A DNA stretch of 11,550 nt from Propionibacteriaceae bacterium (GCA_030544185.1 JAUNRO010000076.1:1-11550); one strand, 5' to 3'. Counted from the first letter of the stretch, positions 1 to 7,247 are shown. A program made the numbers and translations. The notes: generated by a model from the letters alone, not told the origin.

Positions 1-1370
1 CGATGTGCCAGGACACCGGCACCGCGATCGTCATGGGCAAGCGGGGCCAGCACGTCCTGACCAGCGGGCCGGACGAGGAACCGATCTCCCGGGGCGTCTA
101 CGACGCGTACACGAAGCTCAACCTCCGCTATTCCCAGAACGCGCCGGTCACGTTCTTCGAGGAGAAGAACACCGGGTCCAACCTGCCGGCCCAGATCGAG
201 TTGTACGCCGATACGCAGGCGGGCCACGAGAACACCTATAAGTTCTTGTTCATGGCCAAGGGCGGCGGCTCGGCGAACAAGTCGTATCTCTATCAGGAGA
301 CGAAGGCGATCCTGAACCCGGATCGGATCCTGCCGTTCTTGGAGGAGAAGATCCGCTCGCTCGGGACCGCGGCCTGCCCGCCCTATCACCTGGCGATCGT
401 CGTCGGCGGCACCTCGGCGGAGTTCGCCCTGAAGACCGCGAAATATGCCTCGGCGAAATATCTCGACACGCTCCCCACCACCGGCAATCACGCGACCGGC
501 CGCGGCTTCCGGGATCTGGAGATGGAGGAGAAGGTCCTCGAGCTCACCCGCAATCTTGGCATCGGGGCGCAGTTCGGCGGGAAGTATTTCTGCCACGACG
601 TCCGCGTGATCCGCCTGCCCCGCCACGGTGCCTCCCTGCCCGTCGCAATCGCGGTCAGCTGCTCCGCCGACCGGCAGTGTCTGGGCAAGATCACCGCCGA
701 GGGTGTCTTTATCGAGCAGCTCGAGTTCGAGCCTGCGCACTATCTGCCCGAGACCGTCAGCGATGAGCTCGGCGGTGAGGTGGTGGAGATCGACCTCAAT
801 CACCCGATGACCGACGTCCTGGCCGAGTTGGCGAAGCACCCGGTCAAGACGCGGCTCTCGCTCACCGGCTCGCTCATCGTCGCCCGCGACATCGCGCACG
901 CCAAGATCAAGGAGCGCCTCGATGCCGGCGAGGAGATGCCGGACTATCTGAGGAATCACCCGGTCTATTACGCCGGCCCGGCCAAGACCCCCGAGGGCAT
1001 GGCCTCCGGCTCGTTCGGGCCGACCACGGCTGGCCGGATGGACTCCTATGTCGATCAGTTCCAGGCCGCCGGCGGCTCGATGGTGATGCTCGCGAAGGGC
1101 AACCGTTCGCAGCAGGTCACCGACGCGTGCGCCCAGCACGGCGGTTTCTATCTCGGCTCGATCGGCGGTCCCGCGGCCCGGCTGGCGCAGGACTGCATCA
1201 AGAAAGTAGAGATTGTGGAATATGAGGAGCTCGGCATGGAGGCGGTGTGGAAGATCGAGGTGGAGAACTTCCCGGCCTTCATCGTGGTCGATGACAAGGG
1301 GGACGACTTCTTCGCCGAGGTCAACCAGCCGACGATGCTGACGATAGGCATGCGGCCGGACTCTGGTTAA
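1..1370 (+). CDS. fumA: Class I (4Fe-4S) fumarate hydratase, 5'-truncated by window edge
   Basis: This enzyme reversibly hydrates fumarate to (S)-malate in the TCA cycle, in the cytoplasm. The 455 visible residues align by eye with E. coli FumA from its CQDTGT motif to the C-terminus, so about 100 N-terminal residues lie left of the window. The ATG at 3 falls inside the conserved domain and is not the true start. The three cluster cysteines are present: C2 (CQDTGT), C125 (ACPPYH) and C220 (SCSADR). Their spacing of 123 and 95 residues matches FumA C105/C224/C318 after small insertions. The C-terminal domain carries the [20 protein letters not shown] and [13 protein letters not shown] signatures and ends in a stop at 1368-1370. 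A strong hairpin terminator follows 10 nt later, so it is the last gene of its transcript. A fumarase is near certain; a two-subunit or other-hydratase reading is excluded by the fused domains. Confidence 0.96.
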   Translation, partial: MCQDTGTAIVMGKRGQHVLTSGPDEEPISRGVYDAYTKLNLRYSQNAPVTFFEEKNTGSNLPAQIELYADTQAGHENTYKFLFMAKGGGSANKSYLYQETKAILNPDRILPFLEEKIRSLGTAACPPYHLAIVVGGTSAEFALKTAKYASAKYLDTLPTTGNHATGRGFRDLEMEEKVLELTRNLGIGAQFGGKYFCHDVRVIRLPRHGASLPVAIAVSCSADRQCLGKITAEGVFIEQLEFEPAHYLPETVSDELGGEVVEIDLNHPMTDVLAELAKHPVKTRLSLTGSLIVARDIAHAKIKERLDAGEEMPDYLRNHPVYYAGPAKTPEGMASGSFGPTTAGRMDSYVDQFQAAGGSMVMLAKGNRSQQVTDACAQHGGFYLGSIGGPAARLAQDCIKKVEIVEYEELGMEAVWKIEVENFPAFIVVDDKGDDFFAEVNQPTMLTIGMRPDSG

Positions 1371-1380
1371 CGAAAGGAAA

Positions 1381-1406
1381 GAGGCCCCGAGTGAACTCGG
1401 GGCCTC
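1381..1406 (+). terminator. Rho-independent-like terminator of the fumarase gene
   Basis: A perfect 11-bp stem (GAGGCCCCGAG / CTCGGGGCCTC) closes on a TGAA tetraloop, 10 nt after the fumarase stop. No T-run follows, which is common for actinobacterial hairpin terminators. The stem is GC-rich and lies between two genes, so a terminator is the simplest reading. Confidence 0.85.
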
Positions 1407-1407
1407 A

Positions 1408-1450
1408 GAATGATGACTCATCCCCCAATGCAGCCATCGATGAGTCATTC
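1408..1450. repeat. Second inverted repeat behind the fumarase terminator
   Basis: TGACTCATC (1414-1422) and GATGAGTCA (1439-1447) form a perfect 9-bp stem around a 16-nt loop. Beyond a 3-nt bulge (TGA), the arms extend by another GAA/TTC pairing. This could be a backup terminator or a protein-binding dyad in the upstream region of the response regulator. It is less GC-rich than the adjacent terminator and has no T-run, so its role is open. Confidence 0.5.
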
Positions 1451-1475
1451 TAGGAGGGTTCGTCCAGCTGGGATA

Positions 1476-1503
1476 GTCCTCAATTCTGAGGGCATCTGAG
1501 GAC
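1476..1503. promoter_or_regulatory. Operator-like half-site cluster upstream of the response regulator
   Basis: GTCCTCA (1476-1482) is inverted against TGAGGAC (1497-1503). A further CTGAGG at 1486-1491 repeats CTGAGG at 1496-1501 exactly 10 bp away, one helical turn. CCTCA-ATTC-TGAGG (1478-1491) is itself a dyad. The cluster ends 19 nt before the GTG start, so it probably overlaps the promoter or leader. Autoregulation by the downstream LuxR-type regulator is an inference. Confidence 0.45.
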
Positions 1504-1510
1504 ATCGTTC

Positions 1511-1516
1511 AGGGGG
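1511..1516 (+). promoter_or_regulatory. Ribosome-binding site that sets the regulator start
   Basis: AGGGGG lies 6 nt before the GTG at 1523. It directly abuts the in-frame TTG at 1517, which is too close to serve as that codon's Shine-Dalgarno. This favours GTG 1523 as the start. Confidence 0.7.
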
Positions 1517-1522
1517 TTGATC

Positions 1523-2173
1523 GTGCAGAGGTTTGCAATCGGGTTGGTTGACGACCACTTCGCGGTGTCGCTCGGCATCACTGCACTGCTGGAGGAGACC
1601 GAGGACCTGCGATTGGTGGCGACCGCGCGCACGGTCGCGGAGTTGCTGGACACCGGGACCCCGGTCGATCTGGTGCTGCTCGATCTCAGCCTGGCCGACC
1701 GCTCGATGCCGGAGGACAACGTCGCCGAGCTAGCCAAGCGGGGCATACCGTCGCTTGCCTACACCTCCGGTGAGAACGCCTGGCTGATCCGGTCGGCCGC
1801 CCGCGGGGGCGTGCGTGGGATCGCTCGCAAATCGCACACGCCCGAGCAACTGATCGCAGCGATCCGGGGGTGTCTGCGAGACGACGCGGAGGCGCTCACC
1901 AACGAGTGGGCCGCCGCGGTCGACTCAGATCCCGGACTGGACGCGGTCGGGCTGTCCGAGCGGCAGCGCGAGGTGCTCGAACTGTTTGCCTGCGGCGAAT
2001 CCGCCAAGCGGGTCGCATCGCAGACCGGGCTGTCGATCACCACGGTGAACGACTACCTCCTGCGGATCCGCGCCAAATATGCGAACCAGGGGCGGGCCGC
2101 GCACACGAAGGTCGATCTTTATAAGAGAGCCGTGGAGGACGGCGTTCTGCCCCCACCATCCCGCGAGCCGTGA
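1523..2173 (+). CDS. NarL/LuxR-family two-component response regulator
   Basis: This is a cytoplasmic DNA-binding response regulator of 216 residues. The receiver domain (about 3-120) has the acidic pair D10-D11, phosphoacceptor D54 in VDLVLLDLS, T81 in AYTSG and the conserved K103 in ARKSH. The C-terminal LuxR-type helix-turn-helix (about 143-205) contains GLSERQREVLELFACGES and the recognition region SITTVNDYLLRIRAKY. The GTG at 1523 is preferred over TTG 1517 because the AGGGGG Shine-Dalgarno is 6 nt upstream of it. The stop overlaps the histidine kinase start by 4 bp (GTGA), so the two are co-translated and the kinase is its likely phosphodonor. Target genes are unknown; repeats at 1476-1503 suggest self-regulation. 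All phosphorylation residues are present, so it should be a functional receiver. Confidence 0.93.
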   Translation: MQRFAIGLVDDHFAVSLGITALLEETEDLRLVATARTVAELLDTGTPVDLVLLDLSLADRSMPEDNVAELAKRGIPSLAYTSGENAWLIRSAARGGVRGIARKSHTPEQLIAAIRGCLRDDAEALTNEWAAAVDSDPGLDAVGLSERQREVLELFACGESAKRVASQTGLSITTVNDYLLRIRAKYANQGRAAHTKVDLYKRAVEDGVLPPPSREP

Positions 2174-3303
2174 CCGCCGCGTCGGGCCTCGCACCGAGCC
2201 AATATCGGGCCATCGGGCTCACGCTCGGCGCGCTCTATTGCTTCTTCTCGCTGCGCGGCGTGCTCACGCAGCTCGGACTGCGGCCGGAGACCGTGTGGAC
2301 GACGCTGCTCGTGTCCGCGATGGTCTGGGTGCCCGGTGTGCTGGCCTTGCCTGCATTCCTGGTGAACCGGCTCGACCTGGGCCGGCTGGCGTTGGCAATG
2401 GCGGCCATGGCCTATCCGATCGCGGTGGTGGTCTGGATGGTGACGGCACCGCACGACGACCAGGCGCGGGCAGATTTCTGGATCCACCAGATCCCCGGGC
2501 TGGCGGCGGTGGCAGCGATCCTGACGTTCCGTCGTCCGGTGGCGTGGTTGGCTCTGGTCGGCAACTGCCTCCTGGTGGAGGTCGCGATGCGGGAGCTCGG
2601 CATCGTCCAGGAGTGGGACGCCACGGTGGTGCGGGGCGTCTTCGCCCTTGCCTACTCCGGGTTCTTCTTCGTCCTCGTCCTGTCCATGCTGCGCGAGATC
2701 AACCGCTCCAACCGGGTGCTGGTGCGCAGCGCGCGGGACCAGGCCGAGGCGGCGATGATGCACGCCCGGGACGACGAGATCGCCCGGCTGGACCGCCTCA
2801 CCCACGACTTCGTGCTGTCCCTGCTCTCCTCGGCCGCCGACGGCGTGCCGACCGACAAGCTCCGGGTCCAGGCCGAGACGGTGCGCCGGCAGTTGATCCA
2901 GGCGGTGCCGGGGGAGGACGAGGTCGGCACCCTGGGGGAGATGCTCGCCCGGATCACGCGGCGCTGTGAGCGCTATGGGGTGCCCGTTCACCTCGGCAGC
3001 GTCCAGGAGGAGCTGGAGATCCCCCGTCAGTCGGCTGTGGAGATCGAGGCCGCGGTCGAGGAGGCGGTCCGCAACGCAGTCCGGCACGCGACCGGTGGGT
3101 GCCGGGTGCAGGTCACCGATCACGGGGTCACCATCCGGATCTGCGACGACGGGCCCGGGTTCGATCCCACCCGGGTCCGGGAGCGGCTCGGGGTGACACA
3201 GAGCATCCTGCACCGGATGAACTCGCTGCCCGGCGGACAGGCATCGATCGACTCAGCGCCGGGCCGCGGGACTGTCGTGATCATCAGCTGGAGCCCGGCA
3301 TGA
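2170..3303 (+). CDS. Membrane sensor histidine kinase (LuxR-regulator partner)
   Basis: This 377-residue sensor kinase probably phosphorylates the regulator encoded just upstream. The N-terminal half is hydrophobic, with about five to six membrane segments between residues 14 and 172 and no extracytoplasmic sensor domain. A cytoplasmic helix leads to the candidate phosphoacceptor H212 in RLTHDFVLSLL. The HATPase region shows the N-box around N302 (EEAVRNAVRHA), the G1 box CDDGPGFDP (325-333), and a G2-like stretch near 338-345 followed by APGRGT. The GTG start overlaps the regulator stop by 4 bp with no evident Shine-Dalgarno, which implies coupling. Its stop in turn overlaps the next ATG (ATGA). 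The layout resembles HisKA_3/NarL-type kinases, although the H-box reads THD rather than the common ELHD. The stimulus is not evident. Confidence 0.88.
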   Translation: MTAASGLAPSQYRAIGLTLGALYCFFSLRGVLTQLGLRPETVWTTLLVSAMVWVPGVLALPAFLVNRLDLGRLALAMAAMAYPIAVVVWMVTAPHDDQARADFWIHQIPGLAAVAAILTFRRPVAWLALVGNCLLVEVAMRELGIVQEWDATVVRGVFALAYSGFFFVLVLSMLREINRSNRVLVRSARDQAEAAMMHARDDEIARLDRLTHDFVLSLLSSAADGVPTDKLRVQAETVRRQLIQAVPGEDEVGTLGEMLARITRRCERYGVPVHLGSVQEELEIPRQSAVEIEAAVEEAVRNAVRHATGGCRVQVTDHGVTIRICDDGPGFDPTRVRERLGVTQSILHRMNSLPGGQASIDSAPGRGTVVIISWSPA

Positions 3304-4382
3304 GCATCGAGGCGCCGGTTGCAGTGCCGGCCGTGGCACCGCCGGCTCACCCCAGACGCGCCCCCTTCGCGCCGTTCGGGGGCTATGGCTGGTTCGGGAT
3401 CCAAGTCGCCTTCGCGCTGATGATGACGATCGGCCACTGGGGGGACTACGCGCGGCCGTGGCTTGTCGTCGTGGCCGCTTCGGTCTCGGGGGCCATCTCC
3501 GCTCTGCCGCTGTCCGCGCGGTGGGCCCGCACGGCTGTCGGCAACCTGGCGGTGTTCGGCTGGCTGGGGATCTTCGGGCTCGTCGCTGCACAGGTCGCGG
3601 CTCCCCCTGGGGAGCTGTCCGTGCTGTGGCCCGCGACGTCCGCGACACTCGCCATGGGCCTGCTGACCATGGTCGGGCAGTGGCGGCTTGCCTGGTCGGT
3701 GACGGTGCTGGTGCTGATCCAGGGTGTCCTTTGGGGGATCGCTCGCAACGTGCCGCTGGACCTGGCCCTGGAACAGGTGGGCATCCTCACCGCGCCGGTC
3801 GCCGGCACGGTCTATCGGGCGCTCATGCGGACCGCCCGGCGTCGTGAGGCGACCGCTCGGCAGGAGGAAGCCACGGCGCTGGAGGAGATCGGCCGGCTGG
3901 CCTCGCAGGCCGAGGCCCGCCGGGAATATCGCACCCGCATCCTGCGCCAGGTCGGCGCCATCCTCGAGCGGATCGAGGCGGCGGAGGAGCTGACCCCGGC
4001 CGAACGGGATGAGTGCCGGCTGACCGAGGCCAGCCTGCGCGATGCCATCCGGGGCCGCGGGTTCGCCACCCGCGAGATCCTCCAGGCGGCCCGCTCGGCG
4101 CGGGAGCGGGGGGCGACCGTCAGCCTCATCGATGACCGGCGCACCGATTGCAGCGACGAGGTGTGCCGCAACGTCATGTCGGCCACCCGGCAAACGCTCG
4201 AACAGGCCGTCGGCGGGGACTCGTTCGTGGCCCGGCTGCTGCCCCTGGGCCGCCGCAACGTCGCCACGGTCCTGCTGGTGAACCCCGACGGCGAGGGCGT
4301 GCGGCGGGAGTTCACGATGCCGCCGTCGGGGAATCCTGCCGACGGCGCCGTGGAGCGACCGCCGGTCACGCTGACGGCCTGA
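3300..4382 (+). CDS. Membrane protein resembling a histidine kinase without ATPase domain
   Basis: I do not recognise a named family for this 360-residue protein. A proline/alanine-rich N-terminus is followed by about five to six hydrophobic segments (roughly 32-47, 53-72, 79-99, 107-125, 129-147, 158-174). A charged helical stretch (about 176-230) looks like a kinase dimerisation helix but has no histidine. Residues 238-251 (ECRLTEASLRDAIR) sit where an N-box region would be expected. No DxGxG or G2-type ATP-binding motif follows. Three cysteines lie in the cytoplasmic part (C239, C284, C289). The ATG start has GGAG 6 nt upstream and overlaps the kinase stop by 4 bp, so it belongs to the regulator-kinase operon. 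It may modulate or replace signal input to the kinase; that role is inferred from layout only. An upstream extension into the kinase gene is an overlap artefact. Confidence 0.82.
   Translation: MSIEAPVAVPAVAPPAHPRRAPFAPFGGYGWFGIQVAFALMMTIGHWGDYARPWLVVVAASVSGAISALPLSARWARTAVGNLAVFGWLGIFGLVAAQVAAPPGELSVLWPATSATLAMGLLTMVGQWRLAWSVTVLVLIQGVLWGIARNVPLDLALEQVGILTAPVAGTVYRALMRTARRREATARQEEATALEEIGRLASQAEARREYRTRILRQVGAILERIEAAEELTPAERDECRLTEASLRDAIRGRGFATREILQAARSARERGATVSLIDDRRTDCSDEVCRNVMSATRQTLEQAVGGDSFVARLLPLGRRNVATVLLVNPDGEGVRREFTMPPSGNPADGAVERPPVTLTA
4321..4347. repeat. Hairpin inside the 3' end of the kinase-like gene
   Basis: CGCCGTCGG (4321-4329) pairs perfectly with CCGACGGCG (4339-4347) around a 9-nt loop, 32 nt before the stop. 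A second element, the 12-bp palindrome CGGGCCGGCCCG, lies at 4387-4398 in the short gap to the convergent gene. Either could help end transcription of the two convergent operons, but GC-rich coding sequence forms such stems by chance. Confidence 0.3.
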
Positions 4383-4403
4383 GCAGCGGGCCGGCCCGGG
4401 CAG

Positions 4404-5426
4404 TCAGCCGATGCCGAGCAGCCTGGCGGCCGTGCGGCCGAGGATCGCCTCCCGCGCACCACCGCCGAGGTTGACCTCGCCGACGCTCGCCACCGGGTCC
4501 CGGTCGGCAAGGTCGAACGGATAGTCGGTGCCGACCAGCACCTGGTCCGCGCCGACGTCCTCGATCAGCCGCTGCAGCGCGGTGGGATCGAAGACGGCGG
4601 TGTCGAAATAGAGCTCGTTGAACAGGTCCCGTGGCGGGCGCTGGGTGGTCTTCGCGACCGCTTTGCGTTCCCAGCCCATCTGCAGCCGGGGCCGCACCGA
4701 CGGCACACAGCCGCCGCCGTGCGCCAGACACAGCGGGAACGGGTGCGCCTCCAGACGTCCGGAGAAGATCATCCGGGCCGCGGCGATCGCCGTCTCCATG
4801 GGATAGCCCAGCACCTGTGGGCCCCAGAAGTCCGTCATCCGGGCCGGCGCCGGCACCGCCGATGGGTGGAGGAAGGTGAACACCGACCGCTGCGACAACA
4901 GCTGCCAGACCGGAGTGTTGGTCTCGTCGTCGAGGTCCTTGCCGCCCCCCTGCGAGCCGATGGCCGCACCCGGCATCCCGAGGTCGTCGAGACCCCGGCG
5001 TACTTCCCGGACACCATCCACAAAGCCCAACGGCACCCCGACCAGCCCGAGCAACCGCTCCGATCCCGCAACCAGCTCGGCGAGCGCATTGTTGCCGCGC
5101 CGGACCAACTCGACCACCAGATCCTGATCGTCGCAGGCCGAGCCCATCAGGAACGGCGGCAGTGAGATCGCCTGGTGAGTGACTCCCTGAGCATCCATCT
5201 CCCTCAGGCGGAGGTCATTGTCATACATCGAGCGGGGCAGCGGGAGCGGAGCACCGGGGCCCACCCCACTGACCCGGGGGTCGATGATGACCACGTTGTC
5301 GGTCTCGACTCGTGACAGATCCGCCAGGCCTTCCGACGCGAGCCACTGCAGCAGAGCCAGCGGCATCGCGTGGGCATGGACATCGACCACCGGACCGTCG
5401 GTGCGCCGGGGGGCGGGGTCAGCCAT
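4404..5426 (-). CDS. ACMSD-like amidohydrolase-family decarboxylase
   Basis: This 340-residue TIM-barrel enzyme resembles aminocarboxymuconate-semialdehyde decarboxylase (Amidohydrolase_2 family). Metal ligands are visible: H17 and H19 (VDVHAHAMP), H187 (FLHPS) and D301 (VGTDYPF). The likely catalytic base is H236 in LAHGGG. Regions such as RLREMDAQGVTHQAIS and VLGYPMETAIAAARMI match human ACMSD as I recall it. The start at 5426 is chosen because GAGGTG lies 5 nt upstream and the ATG overlaps the dioxygenase stop (TGATG). The family removes CO2 from semialdehyde products of extradiol ring cleavage, so coupling to the upstream dioxygenase is chemically sensible. An alternative is a 4-oxalomesaconate hydratase (LigJ, same superfamily), but the motifs here look closer to ACMSD. 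The exact substrate is not determined. Confidence 0.88.
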   Translation of the reverse strand: MADPAPRRTDGPVVDVHAHAMPLALLQWLASEGLADLSRVETDNVVIIDPRVSGVGPGAPLPLPRSMYDNDLRLREMDAQGVTHQAISLPPFLMGSACDDQDLVVELVRRGNNALAELVAGSERLLGLVGVPLGFVDGVREVRRGLDDLGMPGAAIGSQGGGKDLDDETNTPVWQLLSQRSVFTFLHPSAVPAPARMTDFWGPQVLGYPMETAIAAARMIFSGRLEAHPFPLCLAHGGGCVPSVRPRLQMGWERKAVAKTTQRPPRDLFNELYFDTAVFDPTALQRLIEDVGADQVLVGTDYPFDLADRDPVASVGEVNLGGGAREAILGRTAARLLGIG

Positions 5427-6250
5427 CAGGCCACCTCGTGGATGACGACACCCATGCCGTTGATCCATTCATAGATCGGTTCATATGCCAGCGCGCGCGT
5501 CCGGGCGCCCTTCATCGCGCCCGCGACCGCGACCCAGGCCCGGACCTCGCCCGTGCCGTTGCCACCCTTCATCAGCTCGTCGTTGCCGATGCTGAGCAAT
5601 TCCTCGGGGCAGTCCTGCTCGAGCATCTCGAGGAACCACCGGTCGAAGTCCTGGTCGATGTCACCGACCCGGGGCTCGCCGACGAAGTGGGAGAGCGCGC
5701 CCGCACCGCAGATGGCGACCTTGTCCACGCCGTCGAACCCGCGGATCGCCTCGCCGATGGAGACACCGAAGTCATAGCAGTGTTGCAGCGTCATCAGCGG
5801 CGGGGTCGTGCAGTTCATCACGATCGGGACGAGCGGGAGATCGGCCTTCGGCGCGATCTCGTTATAGACCGTCATGAACCCGTGGTCGATGACCAAACGG
5901 TGGGACAGCGAGGGCTGGTGGCCGCGCTCGATCGTGCCCGCGAGAATCTCGCCGGCCAGGGCCGGATGGCCGGGGACCTCGACGCGGTCGATCCCGAGCC
6001 ACTTCTCGACGGGGCCGAGGTTGGACTCACCGATCCCGATGCAGACCTGGGGCAGGTTGTCGAGGAAGAAGTTGGTGAAGTGTTCGCCGGAGAGCATGAC
6101 CAGGGCCTTGGCCTCGGCGGCGACGACCTTGTCGCGCACCTCGGTCAGGGCGCCGAAGAACCGCTCGGCCATATCGGGCGGGGCCGACTTGGGGTCAGCC
6201 GACATCATCGGTGCATGTGAGGCGCTGAACCCCATCACGATCTCTGCCAT
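5426..6250 (-). CDS. Extradiol ring-cleavage dioxygenase, LigB-type catalytic subunit
   Basis: This 274-residue protein is the catalytic (beta) subunit of a class III, non-heme Fe(II) extradiol dioxygenase, which opens catecholic or aminophenolic rings with O2. Predicted iron ligands are H12 (SASHAP), H57 (LSGEHFTNF) and E235 (GTGEVRAW), with H188 (ALSHFVGEP) as the acid-base residue. The H188-E235 distance of 47 matches H195-E242 of Sphingobium LigB, as I recall that enzyme. The ATG at 6250 has GGAGGG 6 nt upstream; longer in-frame starts run into the preceding gene. It overlaps the LigA-type gene by 16 bp, as expected for a stoichiometric two-subunit enzyme. The substrate is unresolved; protocatechuate, gallate-like or amino-hydroxybenzoate compounds all fit the family. 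Confidence 0.93.
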   Translation of the reverse strand: MAEIVMGFSASHAPMMSADPKSAPPDMAERFFGALTEVRDKVVAAEAKALVMLSGEHFTNFFLDNLPQVCIGIGESNLGPVEKWLGIDRVEVPGHPALAGEILAGTIERGHQPSLSHRLVIDHGFMTVYNEIAPKADLPLVPIVMNCTTPPLMTLQHCYDFGVSIGEAIRGFDGVDKVAICGAGALSHFVGEPRVGDIDQDFDRWFLEMLEQDCPEELLSIGNDELMKGGNGTGEVRAWVAVAGAMKGARTRALAYEPIYEWINGMGVVIHEVA

Positions 6251-6534
6251 CGCACGCCCTCCGTCTTTTCCATGGCCGCGATCTGGTCGGCGCGGAACAG
6301 CTGCTTGTAGTCCGCGCGTTTCCATCCGTTCGCGCGGCAATATCCATTGATGAGCACGGGGTGCACACCGAGGTCGTGGAACGCGGCCACGTCACCGTTC
6401 TGCACGGCCGCCGACTCGGCGTCGTCGAGGGCATAACCGTCGGTGACGATGTGGTTGGGCGCACGGTTGTCATCGGGGTCTTCGAGCCGGCGGAGATGGT
6501 CGAAGATGCACTTCTGCAGTGCGTACTGGGTCAT
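6235..6534 (-). CDS. Extradiol dioxygenase small subunit, LigA type
   Basis: This 99-residue protein is the small (alpha) subunit of the LigAB dioxygenase. In the known enzyme that subunit covers the active site and contributes to substrate binding. The stretch GDVAAFHDLGVHPVLINGY and the following RANGWKRADY are typical of the LigA family. It is shorter than Sphingobium LigA (139 aa), being close to the bare domain. The ATG at 6534 is preferred because AAAGGGGG lies just upstream; the longer reading begins within intergenic DNA. The stop overlaps the LigB-type gene by 16 bp. The upstream NTPase gene ends only 25 bp away in the same direction, so they may share a transcript. Confidence 0.9.
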   Translation of the reverse strand: MTQYALQKCIFDHLRRLEDPDDNRAPNHIVTDGYALDDAESAAVQNGDVAAFHDLGVHPVLINGYCRANGWKRADYKQLFRADQIAAMEKTEGVRWQRS

Positions 6535-6559
6535 CGCTGCCCCCTTTCGGAGGCTTAAC

Positions 6560-7168
6560 CTACCCGGGGCCCACGACACAGACCAGACCGGCAAGGTTCC
6601 AGGGCCGATGGAGGGACCAGTGCAGTGCCTCCTGGGCCGACCACTGCGCCCAGTGGGCCTCGAATGCGCCGCGATCGCGCACCTCGACCGCAGCGCGGCG
6701 CTCAGCCGGATCCCGATGCAGCCAGATGCTCAGCGTCGCCAGGGCCGCGCTCATCGGGGTGAGCGCTCCGCAGCCCTCGATGATCAGCGGGCGGTCGGCG
6801 TCCAGGCTGACCCATTCCCCGGGGCGACGACCGGGCCAGTTCCAGCGGCGATAGCCCGGCAGGGTGGGGTCGAGCATGTCGTTGATGACCATGAGCGAGG
6901 CAGCGGCGAGTCCGTTCCAGCCCGGATAGCAGTCGTCCAGGGACACCAGCTGCGCCGGTGTGCCGGTGATCACGAGGCTTGTCTGCAACGCCACGGCGAG
7001 CGTGGTCTTGCCCGCACCGGCGCCGCCGTCGATCAGGACCACGAAGCGATCGGAACGCCGGCTGAGCGTGGGCAGGAGGAGATCCAACACGCCCTCGAAG
7101 TCAAGGCGGGGTTCGGCGAAGAATCGCTCGCTGGAGCTCACTGCCTGAGGCTCCGTCCGTTGGTGCAC
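6560..7168 (-). CDS. P-loop NTPase, uridine-kinase-like
   Basis: This cytoplasmic ATP-binding protein has up to 202 residues. A clear Walker A motif GGAGAGKTT (48-56) follows the strand RFVVLID. SLDDCYPGW (77-84) resembles the substrate-side DD(F/C)Y motif of uridine/phosphoribulokinase-like enzymes. LIIEGCGAL (128-136) matches the position of the Walker-B-like VEG strand. RDPAERRAAVEVRDRG (152-167) could be the arginine-rich lid. The substrate is unknown, and a nucleoside, pantothenate-like or other small molecule is possible. The start is uncertain: GTG at 7168 has only a weak Shine-Dalgarno, while GTG at 7141 has GGAG 9 nt upstream and keeps the whole domain. It precedes the dioxygenase genes by 25 bp in the same direction, but a functional link is not shown. 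Confidence 0.82.
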   Translation of the reverse strand: MHQRTEPQAVSSSERFFAEPRLDFEGVLDLLLPTLSRRSDRFVVLIDGGAGAGKTTLAVALQTSLVITGTPAQLVSLDDCYPGWNGLAAASLMVINDMLDPTLPGYRRWNWPGRRPGEWVSLDADRPLIIEGCGALTPMSAALATLSIWLHRDPAERRAAVEVRDRGAFEAHWAQWSAQEALHWSLHRPWNLAGLVCVVGPG

Positions 7169-7229
7169 CTCACCAAGGCATTCTCACGAACGAGGCCGAC
7201 GCGGGGGGTGAAATGCGCGAAATCTGCTC

Positions 7230-7247
7230 CCTGGACCCAGGACCTGG
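7230..7247. repeat. CCTGG/CCAGG repeat cluster in divergent intergenic region
   Basis: The 7169-7344 gap separates divergent genes and should carry both promoters. At 7230-7247, CCTGG, CCAGG and CCTGG occur in tandem (CCTGG-AC-CCAGG-A-CCTGG), giving overlapping dyads. This could be an operator for either gene, or chance in GC-rich DNA. Apart from the -10 box at 7333-7338, I see no other convincing element here. Confidence 0.25.

Noticed and set aside
1517..1519. TTG start for the response regulator
   Set aside because: The Shine-Dalgarno would touch the start codon; GTG 1523 has proper spacing and begins right at the receiver domain.
2119..3213. Long open frame (364 codons) on the - strand opposite the histidine kinase
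   Set aside because: It is an antisense shadow in GC-rich DNA: low-complexity His/Arg/Pro/Gly-rich translation, no domain, and it overlaps a well-supported kinase.
3099..3299. Upstream extension of the third signalling gene
   Set aside because: This part lies inside the kinase gene and reads as Arg/Pro-rich sequence. ATG 3300 has a Shine-Dalgarno and the ATGA overlap.
4387..4398. CGGGCCGGCCCG palindrome as a stand-alone terminator
   Set aside because: It has no loop, so it cannot fold well as drawn, and such palindromes are common in GC-rich DNA; it is mentioned only with the nearby hairpin.
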